This document shows positions 25,762-34,960 of a stretch of 64,000 nt of DNA, in pieces; position 1 is the stretch's first letter, and every line of letters begins with the position of its first letter. The stretch is taken from assembly GCA_019116705.1 (NCBI GenBank), contig DXBF01000009.1, positions 1 through 64,000 of the forward strand, read 5' to 3'. The notes below the pieces were generated by a model. It searched no databases. It saw nothing but the letters and a program-made list of their open reading frames with translations, and was not told the DNA's origin. The position numbers and the translations under genes are program-made. Source of the stretch: Candidatus Gemmiger avistercoris (GTDB lineage Bacteria; Bacillota; Clostridia; Oscillospirales; Ruminococcaceae).

Positions 25762-27210
25762 TCAACGCAGCGCCGCAGCCCGGATCTCCTCCGGCGCGAT
25801 GATTTCGGAAAACCGTACCGGTTTGCGGTCCAGTTCCCGCAAACTCTGCGGCGCGCAGGCGCCGGTCTTTTTTTCCAGCGCCGCCATGGCTGCAAAATCG
25901 CCGGACGGTGCTTGTGTCCCCAGCGCCGCCAGCACATCCCGCGGGAATTTGAACGGACTGGCCGTGGAGAGAACGACCATCGGCGCCTCGCCGCGGCACG
26001 CTTCCGCCACGCGGAACGCCACCGCCGTATGGGTGTCGCAGAGATACCCGTCCTGCTCGTAGCGTGCGCGGATCTCCTCCGCGCACTCCGCTTCCCCGGC
26101 ATAGCCCGCCGCAAAACTTTCCTGGATCGCCGCCAGTGTTTCCGCATCGACGGTATAGGTTCCGGTCTGCGCCAATTCCCGCATCCAGGCGGACACTTTC
26201 CCGCTGCTGCCGCTGACGTGGTACAGCAGCCGCTCCAGATTGGAAGAGATCAGAATATCCATCGACGGCGAACTGGTTTTGTAGAATTCCCGCCGCGCAT
26301 CGTAGGTGCCGGTACGGATGAAATCCGTCAGCACATTGTTGCGGTTGGAAGCGCAGACCAGCTTGCCGACCGGCAGCCCCATCCGCTTGGCATAATACCC
26401 GGCCAGGATATCGCCAAAGTTCCCGGTAGGCACGCAGAAGTCCACCGGCTGCCCCCAGGCGGCGGCTCCCTGCTCCACCAGGCGGAAATAAGCATGGAAA
26501 TAATAGACGATCTGCGGCACCAGGCGGCCCCAGTTGATGGAATTCGCACTGGAGAGACGGATGTTCCGCTTTTCCAGTTCCGCCCCCACCGAGGCGTCGG
26601 CAAACACGCGCTTTACGCCGGTCTGTGCATCGTCAAAATTGCCGTCAACGGCATACACCTGCACGTTTTCGCCCTCCTGCGTGACCATCTGCAGGCGCTG
26701 GATCTCGCTGGTGCCCGCGTTCGGGTAAAAGACCTGGATCTCGATCCCGTCCAGGCCCGCATATCCGGCCAGGGCCGCCTTGCCGGTATCCCCGGAAGTC
26801 GCCACCAGAATGCGCGTCGTCTCGGTACGGCCGAGGGTCTTCTTCGCTTCCACCAGCAGCCTGGGCATCAGCTGCAGGGCATAGTCTTTAAAGGCACAGG
26901 TCGGGCCGTGCCACAGTTCCAGCGCATAAAGCCCCTCATGTACGGGCACCGTCGCACCCGCCTTACCGCCGAACGCCTCCCCATAGGTGCGGGCCGTCGC
27001 ACCGGCCAGGAATTCCCGGCTGTAATCGGTCAGGTACAGCGCCAGGACCTCCCGCGCCAGTTCCGGGTAGGACAGGTTTTTCCAGGCTGCAAGGTCTGCT
27101 TTCGGGAAGGCCTCCGGCACGAACAGGCCGCTTTGGGGCGCCAGGCCGCGCACGATCGCTTCTGCGGCCGAAACCCGCAGGCCGGAATCTCTGGTACTCT
27201 GATACTGCAT
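25762..27210 (-). CDS. thrC: Threonine synthase
   Basis: A 482-residue fold-type II PLP enzyme: N-terminal YQSTRDSG and AIVRGLAPQSGLFVP, the PLP lysine in CAFKDYALQ (about residue 110), the phosphate-binding loop ATSGDTGKAAL, and INSINWGR-like ANSINWGRLVPQ. It converts O-phosphohomoserine to threonine. The length fits the bacterial class with an N-terminal extension. No hom or thrB gene is adjacent. ATG with GGTGG upstream; 23 bases after yraN. No T-box or threonine leader was seen. Confidence 0.96.
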   Translation of the reverse strand: MQYQSTRDSGLRVSAAEAIVRGLAPQSGLFVPEAFPKADLAAWKNLSYPELAREVLALYLTDYSREFLAGATARTYGEAFGGKAGATVPVHEGLYALELWHGPTCAFKDYALQLMPRLLVEAKKTLGRTETTRILVATSGDTGKAALAGYAGLDGIEIQVFYPNAGTSEIQRLQMVTQEGENVQVYAVDGNFDDAQTGVKRVFADASVGAELEKRNIRLSSANSINWGRLVPQIVYYFHAYFRLVEQGAAAWGQPVDFCVPTGNFGDILAGYYAKRMGLPVGKLVCASNRNNVLTDFIRTGTYDARREFYKTSSPSMDILISSNLERLLYHVSGSSGKVSAWMRELAQTGTYTVDAETLAAIQESFAAGYAGEAECAEEIRARYEQDGYLCDTHTAVAFRVAEACRGEAPMVVLSTASPFKFPRDVLAALGTQAPSGDFAAMAALEKKTGACAPQSLRELDRKPVRFSEIIAPEEIRAAALR

Positions 27211-27233
27211 ATCGTTCCACCCTTTCTATGCCG

Positions 27234-27587
27234 TCAACTCTGGAAGGCATCCATAATACAGTGTATCTGCCAGCCTTTGGCGGCAGGCGTCACTTCCACC
27301 ACATCGAACCGCACGGCCGCATCCCCATACGGGCTGTCTTTCAGGTACAGCTGCGCCGCCAGCAGCAGCCGCCGCTGTTTGTGAAGGTCCACCGCTTCCG
27401 CCGGTGCATACCACCGCTGCGCGCCACGGGTCTTTACTTCCGCAAAAACGATCGTGCCGTCTTTATAAAGGATCAGGTCCAGTTCGCCCATGCGCGTGCG
27501 GTAATTATGCCCCAACAGCAGGTAGCCCCGCTGGCGGTAGTATTGCGCCGCGACGGCCTCCCCTTTATAGCCCAAGTCACTTTTCAT
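27234..27587 (-). CDS. yraN: YraN family protein (UPF0102, nuclease-like fold)
   Basis: A 117-residue protein with the family pattern [34 protein letters not shown], then FAEVKTR and a C-terminal RFDVVEV. The E-x-D...E-x-K arrangement resembles a restriction-endonuclease-like fold. Its role is not established, though it is nearly always beside rnhB, as here, where the two genes overlap by 11 bases. Confidence 0.92.
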   Translation of the reverse strand: MKSDLGYKGEAVAAQYYRQRGYLLLGHNYRTRMGELDLILYKDGTIVFAEVKTRGAQRWYAPAEAVDLHKQRRLLLAAQLYLKDSPYGDAAVRFDVVEVTPAAKGWQIHCIMDAFQS

Positions 27588-28203
27588 GCCAGTAACCCTG
27601 CTTTTTCAGGAAACTGCGCCGGTAGAACGGTTGTATGCCATATTGGGCGATCCGCTCATAGTGCAGTCGTGTCGGGTATCCCTTATGTTTTGCCAGCCCA
27701 TACTGGGGGTACCGGCGGTCCAGTTCCATCATATAGCGGTCCCGGCTGACCTTTGCCAGAATAGAGGCTGCCGCAATGCTGGCGCTGGACGCATCCCCCT
27801 TGACCACTGCCTGCGCCGGAACGCCGAGTCCCGGCGGGCAGCGGTTGCCGTCGATCAACGCATAGGCGGGCTGCGGGTCCAGTTCTCTCACCGCACGCGC
27901 CATGCCGTCCATCGTCGCCCAGAGGATGTTCTTTTCGTCGATCTCCTGCGGGGAAACGAACACGACCTGGTAGGCCACCGCACGGCTCGTGATCTGCTCA
28001 AAAAGCGTTTCCCGCCGTTTTTCGGTCAGCTTTTTGGAATCATTGATCCCCTCAATGGGGTCTTCCGGGTCGAGGATCACCGCCGCACAGCACACCGGCC
28101 CGCACAGCGGCCCGCGGCCTGCTTCGTCCACACCGCAGAATAAACCGAATCGTTCGCGGATCTGCGCGTCGAATTGGTACAACGCCGAATCATTGCTCTT
28201 CAT
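27577..28203 (-). CDS. rnhB: Ribonuclease HII
   Basis: The 208-residue enzyme starts its core with [14 protein letters not shown] (first catalytic Asp and Glu), then ALIDGNRCP (Asp) and [14 protein letters not shown] (fourth acidic position). It removes RNA primers and misinserted ribonucleotides from DNA. The ATG at 28203 has GAGGAGCC upstream and overlaps the rbgA stop by four bases; a longer frame to 28284 is the shadow of rbgA. Confidence 0.96.
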   Translation of the reverse strand: MKSNDSALYQFDAQIRERFGLFCGVDEAGRGPLCGPVCCAAVILDPEDPIEGINDSKKLTEKRRETLFEQITSRAVAYQVVFVSPQEIDEKNILWATMDGMARAVRELDPQPAYALIDGNRCPPGLGVPAQAVVKGDASSASIAAASILAKVSRDRYMMELDRRYPQYGLAKHKGYPTRLHYERIAQYGIQPFYRRSFLKKQGYWHEK

Positions 28204-29126
28204 AATTCCGGCTCCTCTTCTTCGACGGGGATCGCCTGCTGCGCCATGCGCTGCGGCGGCCGCTCCAGCGAAAGCCTGCCCCACTTACTGGCCCGGAACT
28301 CCCCCACCAGCATCTTGGCTGCCCGCTCGGTATCCACTTCGCCGCCGGATACCAGCATGCCCCGCTTTGCTCCGATGGCCTGCAGCAGTTCATAGGGCGG
28401 CAATTCCAACGACTGCGGCGCAAGCTTGTAGCGCGCCAGAAGCTGCTGTGGGTAAATGGTGCGCACGCTGTCCAGCAGCCCGCAGGCCAGTTCCTCGATA
28501 TCCAAAATATCGTCCCTGATCGATCCGATGAATGCCAGGTGGGAGGCTGTTTCCAGTGAATCAAACTTTTTCCAGAGCACCCCCGGCATATCCATCAGGT
28601 CGAAGCGCCCGACCGAGATCCACTGTTTCCCGCGGGTGACGCCGGGTTTATTGGCCGCCTTGGCCCGCGCCGTTCCCGCGAAAGAGTTGATGAACGTCGA
28701 TTTGCCCACATTGGGGATGCCCACGACCATCACGCGGATGGCAGCCCCTTCCATGCCGCGGCTGCGCCTCCGCTCCATCAGGGCCGATAATTCCCTCTCG
28801 ATAGGGGCCTTGACTGCCGCCGCGCTCCCCTTTTTCTTGGAATCCATCGCCAGACAGCCCGCCCCGGCGCTCTTAAAATAGGCCAGCCACTGCCGGGTGA
28901 TCTCGGGGTCGGCCAGGTCTGATTTATTCAAAATATACAGGTGCGGTTTTCCGGCGGTGATCCGTTCGATCTCCGGGTTCAGGCTGGAAAGCGGGATACG
29001 CGCATCGAGGATCTGCAAAACACAGTCCACGTTGCGGATCTCTTTTTCCATCAAACGGAGCGTTTTGGTCATATGCCCCGGGAACCACTGGATCTGCCGG
29101 CTGTTGATAATGTCGTTTTGACTCAT
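28200..29126 (-). CDS. rbgA: Ribosome biogenesis GTPase RbgA (YlqF)
   Basis: The 308-residue protein has the circularly permuted GTPase order: G4 LNKSDL comes first, then G1 GIPNVGKST, the G2/switch region GVTRGKQW and G3 DMPGVL, with N-terminal FPGHMTK and a C-terminal RNA-binding-like domain. RbgA drives the last steps of 50S maturation, including uL16 incorporation. Full length. It overlaps lepB and rnhB by four bases each. Confidence 0.96.
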   Translation of the reverse strand: MSQNDIINSRQIQWFPGHMTKTLRLMEKEIRNVDCVLQILDARIPLSSLNPEIERITAGKPHLYILNKSDLADPEITRQWLAYFKSAGAGCLAMDSKKKGSAAAVKAPIERELSALMERRRSRGMEGAAIRVMVVGIPNVGKSTFINSFAGTARAKAANKPGVTRGKQWISVGRFDLMDMPGVLWKKFDSLETASHLAFIGSIRDDILDIEELACGLLDSVRTIYPQQLLARYKLAPQSLELPPYELLQAIGAKRGMLVSGGEVDTERAAKMLVGEFRASKWGRLSLERPPQRMAQQAIPVEEEEPEL

Positions 29127-29668
29127 TCGATTACTCCCATTGCCTCAAACGGCATGACCCGGTACAGGGCCACTCCCAGCACGTCGCGCTCATCGACACA
29201 GCCGATCTCACGGTCACGGCTGTCCTTGGACTGGTTGCGGTTATCCCCCATCAGAAAAAGACATCCTTTCGGCACCGTGATCGGGAAATTCACGCTCTCC
29301 TGCATCCAGGTGGGTTCCGCAATATAGGGTTCCTCCAGCGCTTCGCCGTTGCGGTATACGATCCCCTGTTCAAAGTCAATGTCAATAACGTCCCCTTCTT
29401 TACCGATCACCCGCTTTACCAGCGGTTTCCCATAGGGGATATAACTGTCTACGACCACGACGTCCTCATACTGCGGCTGCAGAAATGCCGCGATCAGCAC
29501 CCGGTCTCCGTCATACAGCGTAGGATTCATGGAACTGCCGTCCACCTGAACGATCCGCACTGCAAAAGTAAAAATCAGCGCGATCACCGCTACCGCCACA
29601 GCGAGCGCGTCGTACCATTCCAGCGTTTCACGGTTGCGCCGGAACCGCTCCTTGAATGTCCGTGCCAC
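29123..29668 (-). CDS. lepB: Type I signal peptidase
   Basis: A 181-residue enzyme with one N-terminal membrane helix (ALAVAVAVIALIFTFAV), catalytic Ser46 in GSSMNPTL, general-base Lys85 in PLVKRVIG and the C-terminal box GDNRNQSKDSR. It cleaves signal peptides outside the membrane. The start is a GTG at 29668 with GGGAGGG upstream. It is separated from rplS by a terminator-like hairpin and begins the lepB-rbgA-rnhB-yraN-thrC-phosphoesterase run. Confidence 0.96.
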   Translation of the reverse strand: MARTFKERFRRNRETLEWYDALAVAVAVIALIFTFAVRIVQVDGSSMNPTLYDGDRVLIAAFLQPQYEDVVVVDSYIPYGKPLVKRVIGKEGDVIDIDFEQGIVYRNGEALEEPYIAEPTWMQESVNFPITVPKGCLFLMGDNRNQSKDSRDREIGCVDERDVLGVALYRVMPFEAMGVIE

Positions 29669-29694
29669 GACTTCCCTCCCGCAAAATGATACGA

Positions 29695-29728
29695 AAAAAG
29701 GGAGAACGCCAACCGTCCTCCCCTTTTC
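29695..29728 (-). terminator. Attenuating terminator between rplS and lepB
   Basis: An imperfect stem (AAAAGGGGAGGACG with CGTTCTCCCTTTT) followed by T residues on the minus strand. As no promoter was seen between it and lepB, it probably reduces, rather than stops, transcription of the downstream genes. Confidence 0.65.
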
Positions 29729-29737
29729 TCTGGATAC

Positions 29738-30079
29738 TCAGATACGCGCCTTGACCTTGGCAGCCTTGCCGGTACGCTCACGCAGATAGAAGAGCTTCGC
29801 ACGACGGACCTTGCCGCGGCGAACGACCTCGACCTTCTCCACGAACGGGCTGTTGACCGGGAAAACACGCTCCACGCCAACGCCGTAGGAAGTGCGGCGA
29901 ACGGTGAAGGTCTCCGCAATACCGCCATGCTTTTTGGCGATGACAGTGCCCTCGAAAGCCTGGATACGCTCTTTGTCGCCTTCCTTGATGCGGACGGAAA
30001 CGCGAACGGTATCGCCGACTTCAAACTGGGGCTTGTTCTCTTTGATCATGCCCTCGGTAAAATGCTTCATTGCGTCCAT
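29738..30079 (-). CDS. rplS: 50S ribosomal protein L19
   Basis: The 113-residue protein has the L19 pattern: [29 protein letters not shown], then [16 protein letters not shown] and [17 protein letters not shown]. It sits at the 30S-50S interface. I prefer the ATG at 30079 (MDAMKHF) because GGAGG and TTAGGA lie before it; an in-frame ATG at 30097 contains the binding site inside its first codons. A strong promoter and a structured leader lie upstream. Confidence 0.96.
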   Translation of the reverse strand: MDAMKHFTEGMIKENKPQFEVGDTVRVSVRIKEGDKERIQAFEGTVIAKKHGGIAETFTVRRTSYGVGVERVFPVNSPFVEKVEVVRRGKVRRAKLFYLRERTGKAAKVKARI

Positions 30080-30144
30080 ATTCCTAAGTTCCTCCATTTT
30101 GTATCGACGTTCATACCCGAATGCTCGGCAGAGGACCGCCTGTA

Positions 30145-30180
30145 TAATGATGTGTCATTATCCTGCCGGTGGCCCGGCAG
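30145..30180 (-). promoter_or_regulatory. Structured 5' leader of rplS (two tandem hairpins)
   Basis: The leader between the promoter and the gene holds two adjacent hairpins: CTGCCGG/CCGGCAG with a four-base loop (30163-30180) and TAATGA/TCATTA with a four-base loop (30145-30160). L19 leaders with autoregulatory roles are known in Firmicutes; whether this is homologous cannot be decided by eye. Confidence 0.5.
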
Positions 30181-30195
30181 CACTAACGCTTTAGT

Positions 30196-30224
30196 ATTAT
30201 AACATCCGCCCTGCCGTTTGGCAA
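30196..30224 (-). promoter_or_regulatory. Promoter of rplS
   Basis: TTGCCA (30219-30224) and a perfect TATAAT (30196-30201) on the minus strand with a 17-base spacer, preceded by an A/T-rich tract. Confidence 0.85.
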
Positions 30225-30274
30225 GGCTTTTTTACAAAAAAACGGGAAATTTCCGGCAAAAGCACCGCCCCGGC

Positions 30275-30307
30275 AAAAAAAGGGCCGTAACCTTGCGGCA
30301 ACGGCCC
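30275..30307 (-). terminator. Intrinsic terminator after pfkA
   Basis: GGGCCGT pairs with ACGGCCC around an inner CC/GG pair and GCAA loop, followed by seven T residues on the minus strand, 14 bases after the pfkA stop. Confidence 0.9.
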
Positions 30308-30320
30308 CCGGGTACTCCCT

Positions 30321-31295
30321 TTAAATCGAAATGGCATTGGCGATTTCGATCATTTCCCGGTCGATGGTCTTGTGCATGGACAAGGCCACGTTGACGTCGT
30401 AATCCACGATCTTATCGCCGGAGACCGCCACAACGCGGTTGTAGATGCCTTTATCCAGCAGGTCGATCGCGTGATAGCCCATCAGCGAAGCGTTCACACG
30501 GTCGCGGACCGTCGGGGAACCGCCGCGCTGGATATGCCCCAGCACCGTGGCGCGGGAATCCACACCCGTGATCGCCTGGATCTGGTTGGCCAGTTCCTGC
30601 GCCCCCACGACGCCCTCCGACACGATGATGATAAAATGCTTTTTGCCGGTGGACTGGGTCTGGCGCATGCGCTGCAGGATATCGCGCTCAAAGTCAAAGG
30701 GGATCTCCGGCAGCAGAACGGCCAGCGCACCGGTGGCGATGCCCACGTTCAGCGCGATATAACCGGCATGATGGCCCATGACCTCGACCACGCTGCAGCG
30801 GTCGTGACTCTGCGTCGTGTCGCGCAGTTTATCGATCGCTTCCACCGCCGTGTTCATGGCCGTATCATAACCAATGGTGTACTCGCTGCAGGCGATGTCA
30901 TTGTCGATGGTTCCAGGCAGACCGATGCAGGGGATCCCTTGGTTGGCAAGAGCCCGGGCACCCATGAAGGAACCGTCGCCGCCGATGACTACCAACGCAT
31001 CGATCCCCAGTTCCTTGCAGCGGGCCAGACCTTTCGCCTGCCCTTCCTGGGTCTTGAACTCCAGGCAACGGGCCGTATACAGGATCGTACCGCCGCGATG
31101 GATGATCTCCGATACGCTGCGGACGTTCATTTCATAGCATTCGCCATTGATCAGGCCATTATAACCACGCTGAATGCCCATCATCCGATACCCTTTGCTG
31201 ATACCGGCGCGCACGATCGCGCGGACAGCCGCGTTCATGCCGGGGGCGTCGCCGCCGCTGGTCAGAACACCGATGGTTTTGATTTCCTTAGCCAT
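30321..31295 (-). CDS. pfkA: ATP-dependent 6-phosphofructokinase
   Basis: The 324-residue protein has GGDAPGMNAAVRAIVR (ATP site and effector arginines), GGDGSFMGA (a Gly at the position that marks ATP use), PGTIDNDI with the catalytic Asp, and GHIQRGGSPTVRDR. It commits fructose 6-phosphate to glycolysis. One odd residue: where PfkA proteins usually have MGR (an Arg that contacts the substrate of the neighbouring subunit) this protein has MGHHAGY. The ATG at 31295 follows AGGAGGAGC; an upstream ATG at 31322 lacks a site. Single-gene unit with promoter and terminator. Confidence 0.95.
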   Translation of the reverse strand: MAKEIKTIGVLTSGGDAPGMNAAVRAIVRAGISKGYRMMGIQRGYNGLINGECYEMNVRSVSEIIHRGGTILYTARCLEFKTQEGQAKGLARCKELGIDALVVIGGDGSFMGARALANQGIPCIGLPGTIDNDIACSEYTIGYDTAMNTAVEAIDKLRDTTQSHDRCSVVEVMGHHAGYIALNVGIATGALAVLLPEIPFDFERDILQRMRQTQSTGKKHFIIIVSEGVVGAQELANQIQAITGVDSRATVLGHIQRGGSPTVRDRVNASLMGYHAIDLLDKGIYNRVVAVSGDKIVDYDVNVALSMHKTIDREMIEIANAISI

Positions 31296-31364
31296 AATGC
31301 AGCTCCTCCTGTCTGGGAACATAGCGTTATTTACAATATTTTTTTAACAATCTTTAACATTCAC

Positions 31365-31373
31365 ATTATACCA
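31365..31373 (-). promoter_or_regulatory. Extended -10 promoter of pfkA
   Basis: TGG-TATAAT on the minus strand about 70 bases before the start codon. No good -35 box at 17 bases. Confidence 0.6.
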
Positions 31374-31420
31374 CAACTCAATGGCAGCGATTATGGACAA
31401 ATCACGCAAAACGCATGGAT

Positions 31421-34400
31421 TTATTTTGCATCAGCGCTTCCCGTCTGCACCTTTACATGCTCAGCCCCCAAAATACGGACCAATTCTGCCCGCAGCAGCG
31501 GGTCGTCCTTGACAGCCATATGACGCGCCAACGCCTTTTTCCCGCTGTCAGCGAAGCGGAAATAGACCTTTACGGTACCGCCGTCAAAGATGTTGCAGAG
31601 CAGGTTCTCTACCCGGCGCATCTCGGCGCAGTGCAGGGATGGCACCGTCAGGAAGTAACCGCTGGCCCCCTCCCCGCTCTTTTCCCGCTGTACACGTTCC
31701 GCACGGTTGCTGCCGAAGCTTTTGGAGGGGTCGTAGGTCTCGATGGGCTGTACGCCCTCCACGATAAGGCGCGCCGCCTCTTCCTCCTTGACCGACACGC
31801 GCCCGTTTGCCACCACGACGGCATTTTCCTGCAAAGCCGCGCGGCATTCCGCCAACACGCGCGGAAAAACCAGCAGTTCCATGGACCCTGTCAGATCTTC
31901 GATGGTCGTAAAGGCCATCAGCGTGTTGGACTTGGTCGTCATGACCTTGTTCTTGACCACAGTACACAGAAGCGTCACATTCTTCTCATCAAACTGCCGG
32001 GCATTTTCGCCCTGCAGCTGCGCGACGGTGCAGGTAGAGATCTTTGCGATCTGTTCGCGGTAGGCGTCCAGCGGATGGCCGGACAGATACAGCCCCGAGA
32101 CCTCCTTCTCCATTTTGAGCAATTCACCGCTGGGGTATTCCGAGAGTTTGGGGACCTTGTAGTCGTTGCCTGCCGGTTCCGCCGTTTCGCCGCTCATCAT
32201 GCCGAAAAGGTCCATCTGGCCTTCCAGGTTGCGGCGCATGTCGGTCTCTACACTCTTTAAAATTCCTTCCACGCACTCCAGCATTCCCCGCCGGGAGGGC
32301 TCCAGCGCATCAAACGCCCCGCACTTGATGAGGTTTTCCAGCGCACGGCGGTTCAGTTCATTCCCATACAGCCGCCTGCAAAAATCATACAGACCGCGAT
32401 AAGGACGGTCTTTCCGTTCCTTCACCACAGCTTCGATAAGGTTGCGGCCCACGCTCTTGACAGCGTTCAGACCGAAACGGATACAGCCGCCGTCCGCCGT
32501 AAACCCTCCGCGGGAAATATTGATATCCGGCTGCAGGACTTTGATCCCCAGCCGCTGGCACTCCGTGGTATATTCAATGACCTTGGATGTATTGTCCAGC
32601 ACACTGGTCAGCAGCGCCGCCATAAACTCATGGGGATAATGGCACTTGAGGTACGCGGTCTGGAACGCCACATAGGCATAGCAGGCCGCATGGGATTTGT
32701 TGAAAGCGTAGGAGGCGAAGGAGATCATTTCATCATAGATCTCGTTTGCCACCTGCTCCGGGATGCCGTTTTTGACGCAGCCGGGGCACTCCTTCCCCGG
32801 TTCGGCGCACCCATGGACGAAGTGCTCCCGCTCTTCTTCCATGACCTTGTGCTTTTTCTTGCTCATAGCCCGGCGGATATTGTCGGCCTGGCCAAAACTG
32901 AACCCGGCCAGTTCCCGGAAGATCTGCATGACCTGTTCCTGGTAAACGATGCAGCCGTTGGTCACATCCAGGATATGGGCCAGCTGCGGGGTTTTATAGC
33001 TGATTTTATCCGGCTCGCGGCGGTTGCGCAGATAGGTCGGGATGGAATCCATCGGCCCGGGCCGGTACAGGGAGATCAGCGCGATGATATCTTCAAGGTT
33101 TTTCGGCCGCATGCTGACCAGCACCTGGGTCATGCCGGTCGATTCAAGCTGGAAGATGCCTTCCGTCTCCCCCCGCGCCAGCATGGCGTAGGTGTCCGGG
33201 TCGTCGTAGCTGATGCCGGATATCCTGAATTCCGGCACCCGGCTGCGCACGGCCATCTCGGTGTCATGGATGACCGTCAGCGTCCGCAGGCCCAAAAAGT
33301 CCATCTTGAGCAGGCCCAGACGTTCGATCTCCACCATGTTGAACTGTGTGACCGGCAGGCCGTCGTTGGTGGCAAGAGGGACATATTCCGTTGCGGATTC
33401 CCGGGTGATGACCACGCCCGCCGCGTGGGTGGAAGCGTGCCGCGGCATGCCTTCCACTTTCAGCGAGGTCTCGATCAACTCATGAACCTGGGGGTTTTCC
33501 TTGTACATGGCCTTCAGATCCGGGCTGACTTCCAGCGCTTTCTGCAGGGTCATTTTCAGTTCCATTGGGATCAGCTTGGCGACCTTGTCCACGTCCTGGT
33601 AGGGCATGCCCATCACGCGGCCCACATCTCGCACGGCCGCCCGCGCCGCCATCGTACCAAAAGTGACGATCTGCGCCACATGATCGCGCCCGTATTTCTC
33701 GTTGACGTAGTCGATGACTTCCTGACGGCGCTCATAGCAGAAGTCCACGTCGAAGTCCGGCATCGACACGCGTTCCGGGTTCAGGAAGCGTTCAAAGATC
33801 AGATTGTAGCGGATCGGGTCGATGTCGGTGATGCCGACACAATAGGCCGCCAGGCTGCCCGCGCCCGAACCGCGGCCCGGTCCCACGGGGATGTCCCGGC
33901 TTTTGGCATAGTTGATAAAATCGTAGACGATCAGGTAGTAGTTGGTATACCCCATCGTTTTGACGACGTTGATCTCATGGCTCAGCCGTTCCCGCAGCGC
34001 GTCGGTGACCTTGCCGGGATAGCGGCGCTCCAGCCCTTCCCAGCAGAGCTTTTCAAAATACGCCTGGTTGTCCATGCCGTCCGGCGCGCGAAAATACGGC
34101 AGCTTGGTCTCGCCAAAGGTAAACTCAAAATTGCACTGTTCGGCGATCTTATTGGTATTCTCGCAGGCTTCCGGCACCATGGAGAAGAGATCGTACATCT
34201 CGTCGGTGCTCTTCAGGTAGAACTCGTCGGTCTGGAATTCCATGCGGTCGGCATCCGCGATGGTCTTGCCCGTCTGGATGCACAGCAGGATGCTCTGCAT
34301 CTTGGCGTCCTCTTTGGTGATATAGTGCGCGTCGTTGGTCGCCGCCATCGGGATGCCGGTCTCCCGGGAAAGCCGGATGAGCTGGGGCAGCACCACCTGG

Positions 34401-34960
34401 TCTTCTTCCAAACCATGATCCTGCAGTTCCAGATAGTAATTCCCCTCGCCGAACAGGTCGCGGTAATACAGGGCGGTCTGTTTGGCACGCTCGTAGTCCC
34501 CCGCCAGGATCGCTTTGGGGATCTCGCCCGCCAGACAGGCGGAAAGGCAGATCAGCCCTTCGTGGTGCTGTTCCAGCAGGTCTTTGTCGATGCGCGGTTT
34601 GGAGTAGAAGCCTTCCAGAAATCCCGCAGACACCATCTTGATCAGATTCTTATACCCTGTCTCATTCTTGCACAGCAGGATCAGGTGGCTGTTCCCGTCG
34701 ATGCGGTTGACCTTGTCGAACCGGGTGCGGGTCGCCACATAGACCTCACAGCCGATGATCGGCTTGATCCCCGCCGCCTTGGCCGCGTCAAAAAAGGCCA
34801 CGCAGCCGTACATGACGCCGTGGTCCGTGATGGCGCAGGCCGTCTGCCCCATCGACTTCAGATGTTCAAACATACGGTCGATCCGGCAGGCGCCGTCCAG
34901 CAAGCTGTACTCGGTATGCACATGCAAATGGGTAAACTGTCTTTGCTTTGCTTCAGGCAT
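31421..34960 (-). CDS. dnaE: DNA polymerase III alpha subunit, DnaE type
   Basis: The 1179-residue protein starts with a PHP domain (HVHTEYSLLDGA, ITDHGVMYG), continues with the C-family polymerase core (GPGRGSGAGSLAAYC; catalytic acidic motif PDFDVDFCYERR; HASTHAAGVVI) and ends with helix-hairpin-helix and OB-fold regions. DnaE in Firmicutes extends RNA primers on the lagging strand. The ATG at 34960 has AAGGAT upstream and overlaps the whiA stop by eight bases; the longer open frame is the shadow of whiA. Confidence 0.97.
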   Translation of the reverse strand: MPEAKQRQFTHLHVHTEYSLLDGACRIDRMFEHLKSMGQTACAITDHGVMYGCVAFFDAAKAAGIKPIIGCEVYVATRTRFDKVNRIDGNSHLILLCKNETGYKNLIKMVSAGFLEGFYSKPRIDKDLLEQHHEGLICLSACLAGEIPKAILAGDYERAKQTALYYRDLFGEGNYYLELQDHGLEEDQVVLPQLIRLSRETGIPMAATNDAHYITKEDAKMQSILLCIQTGKTIADADRMEFQTDEFYLKSTDEMYDLFSMVPEACENTNKIAEQCNFEFTFGETKLPYFRAPDGMDNQAYFEKLCWEGLERRYPGKVTDALRERLSHEINVVKTMGYTNYYLIVYDFINYAKSRDIPVGPGRGSGAGSLAAYCVGITDIDPIRYNLIFERFLNPERVSMPDFDVDFCYERRQEVIDYVNEKYGRDHVAQIVTFGTMAARAAVRDVGRVMGMPYQDVDKVAKLIPMELKMTLQKALEVSPDLKAMYKENPQVHELIETSLKVEGMPRHASTHAAGVVITRESATEYVPLATNDGLPVTQFNMVEIERLGLLKMDFLGLRTLTVIHDTEMAVRSRVPEFRISGISYDDPDTYAMLARGETEGIFQLESTGMTQVLVSMRPKNLEDIIALISLYRPGPMDSIPTYLRNRREPDKISYKTPQLAHILDVTNGCIVYQEQVMQIFRELAGFSFGQADNIRRAMSKKKHKVMEEEREHFVHGCAEPGKECPGCVKNGIPEQVANEIYDEMISFASYAFNKSHAACYAYVAFQTAYLKCHYPHEFMAALLTSVLDNTSKVIEYTTECQRLGIKVLQPDINISRGGFTADGGCIRFGLNAVKSVGRNLIEAVVKERKDRPYRGLYDFCRRLYGNELNRRALENLIKCGAFDALEPSRRGMLECVEGILKSVETDMRRNLEGQMDLFGMMSGETAEPAGNDYKVPKLSEYPSGELLKMEKEVSGLYLSGHPLDAYREQIAKISTCTVAQLQGENARQFDEKNVTLLCTVVKNKVMTTKSNTLMAFTTIEDLTGSMELLVFPRVLAECRAALQENAVVVANGRVSVKEEEAARLIVEGVQPIETYDPSKSFGSNRAERVQREKSGEGASGYFLTVPSLHCAEMRRVENLLCNIFDGGTVKVYFRFADSGKKALARHMAVKDDPLLRAELVRILGAEHVKVQTGSADAK

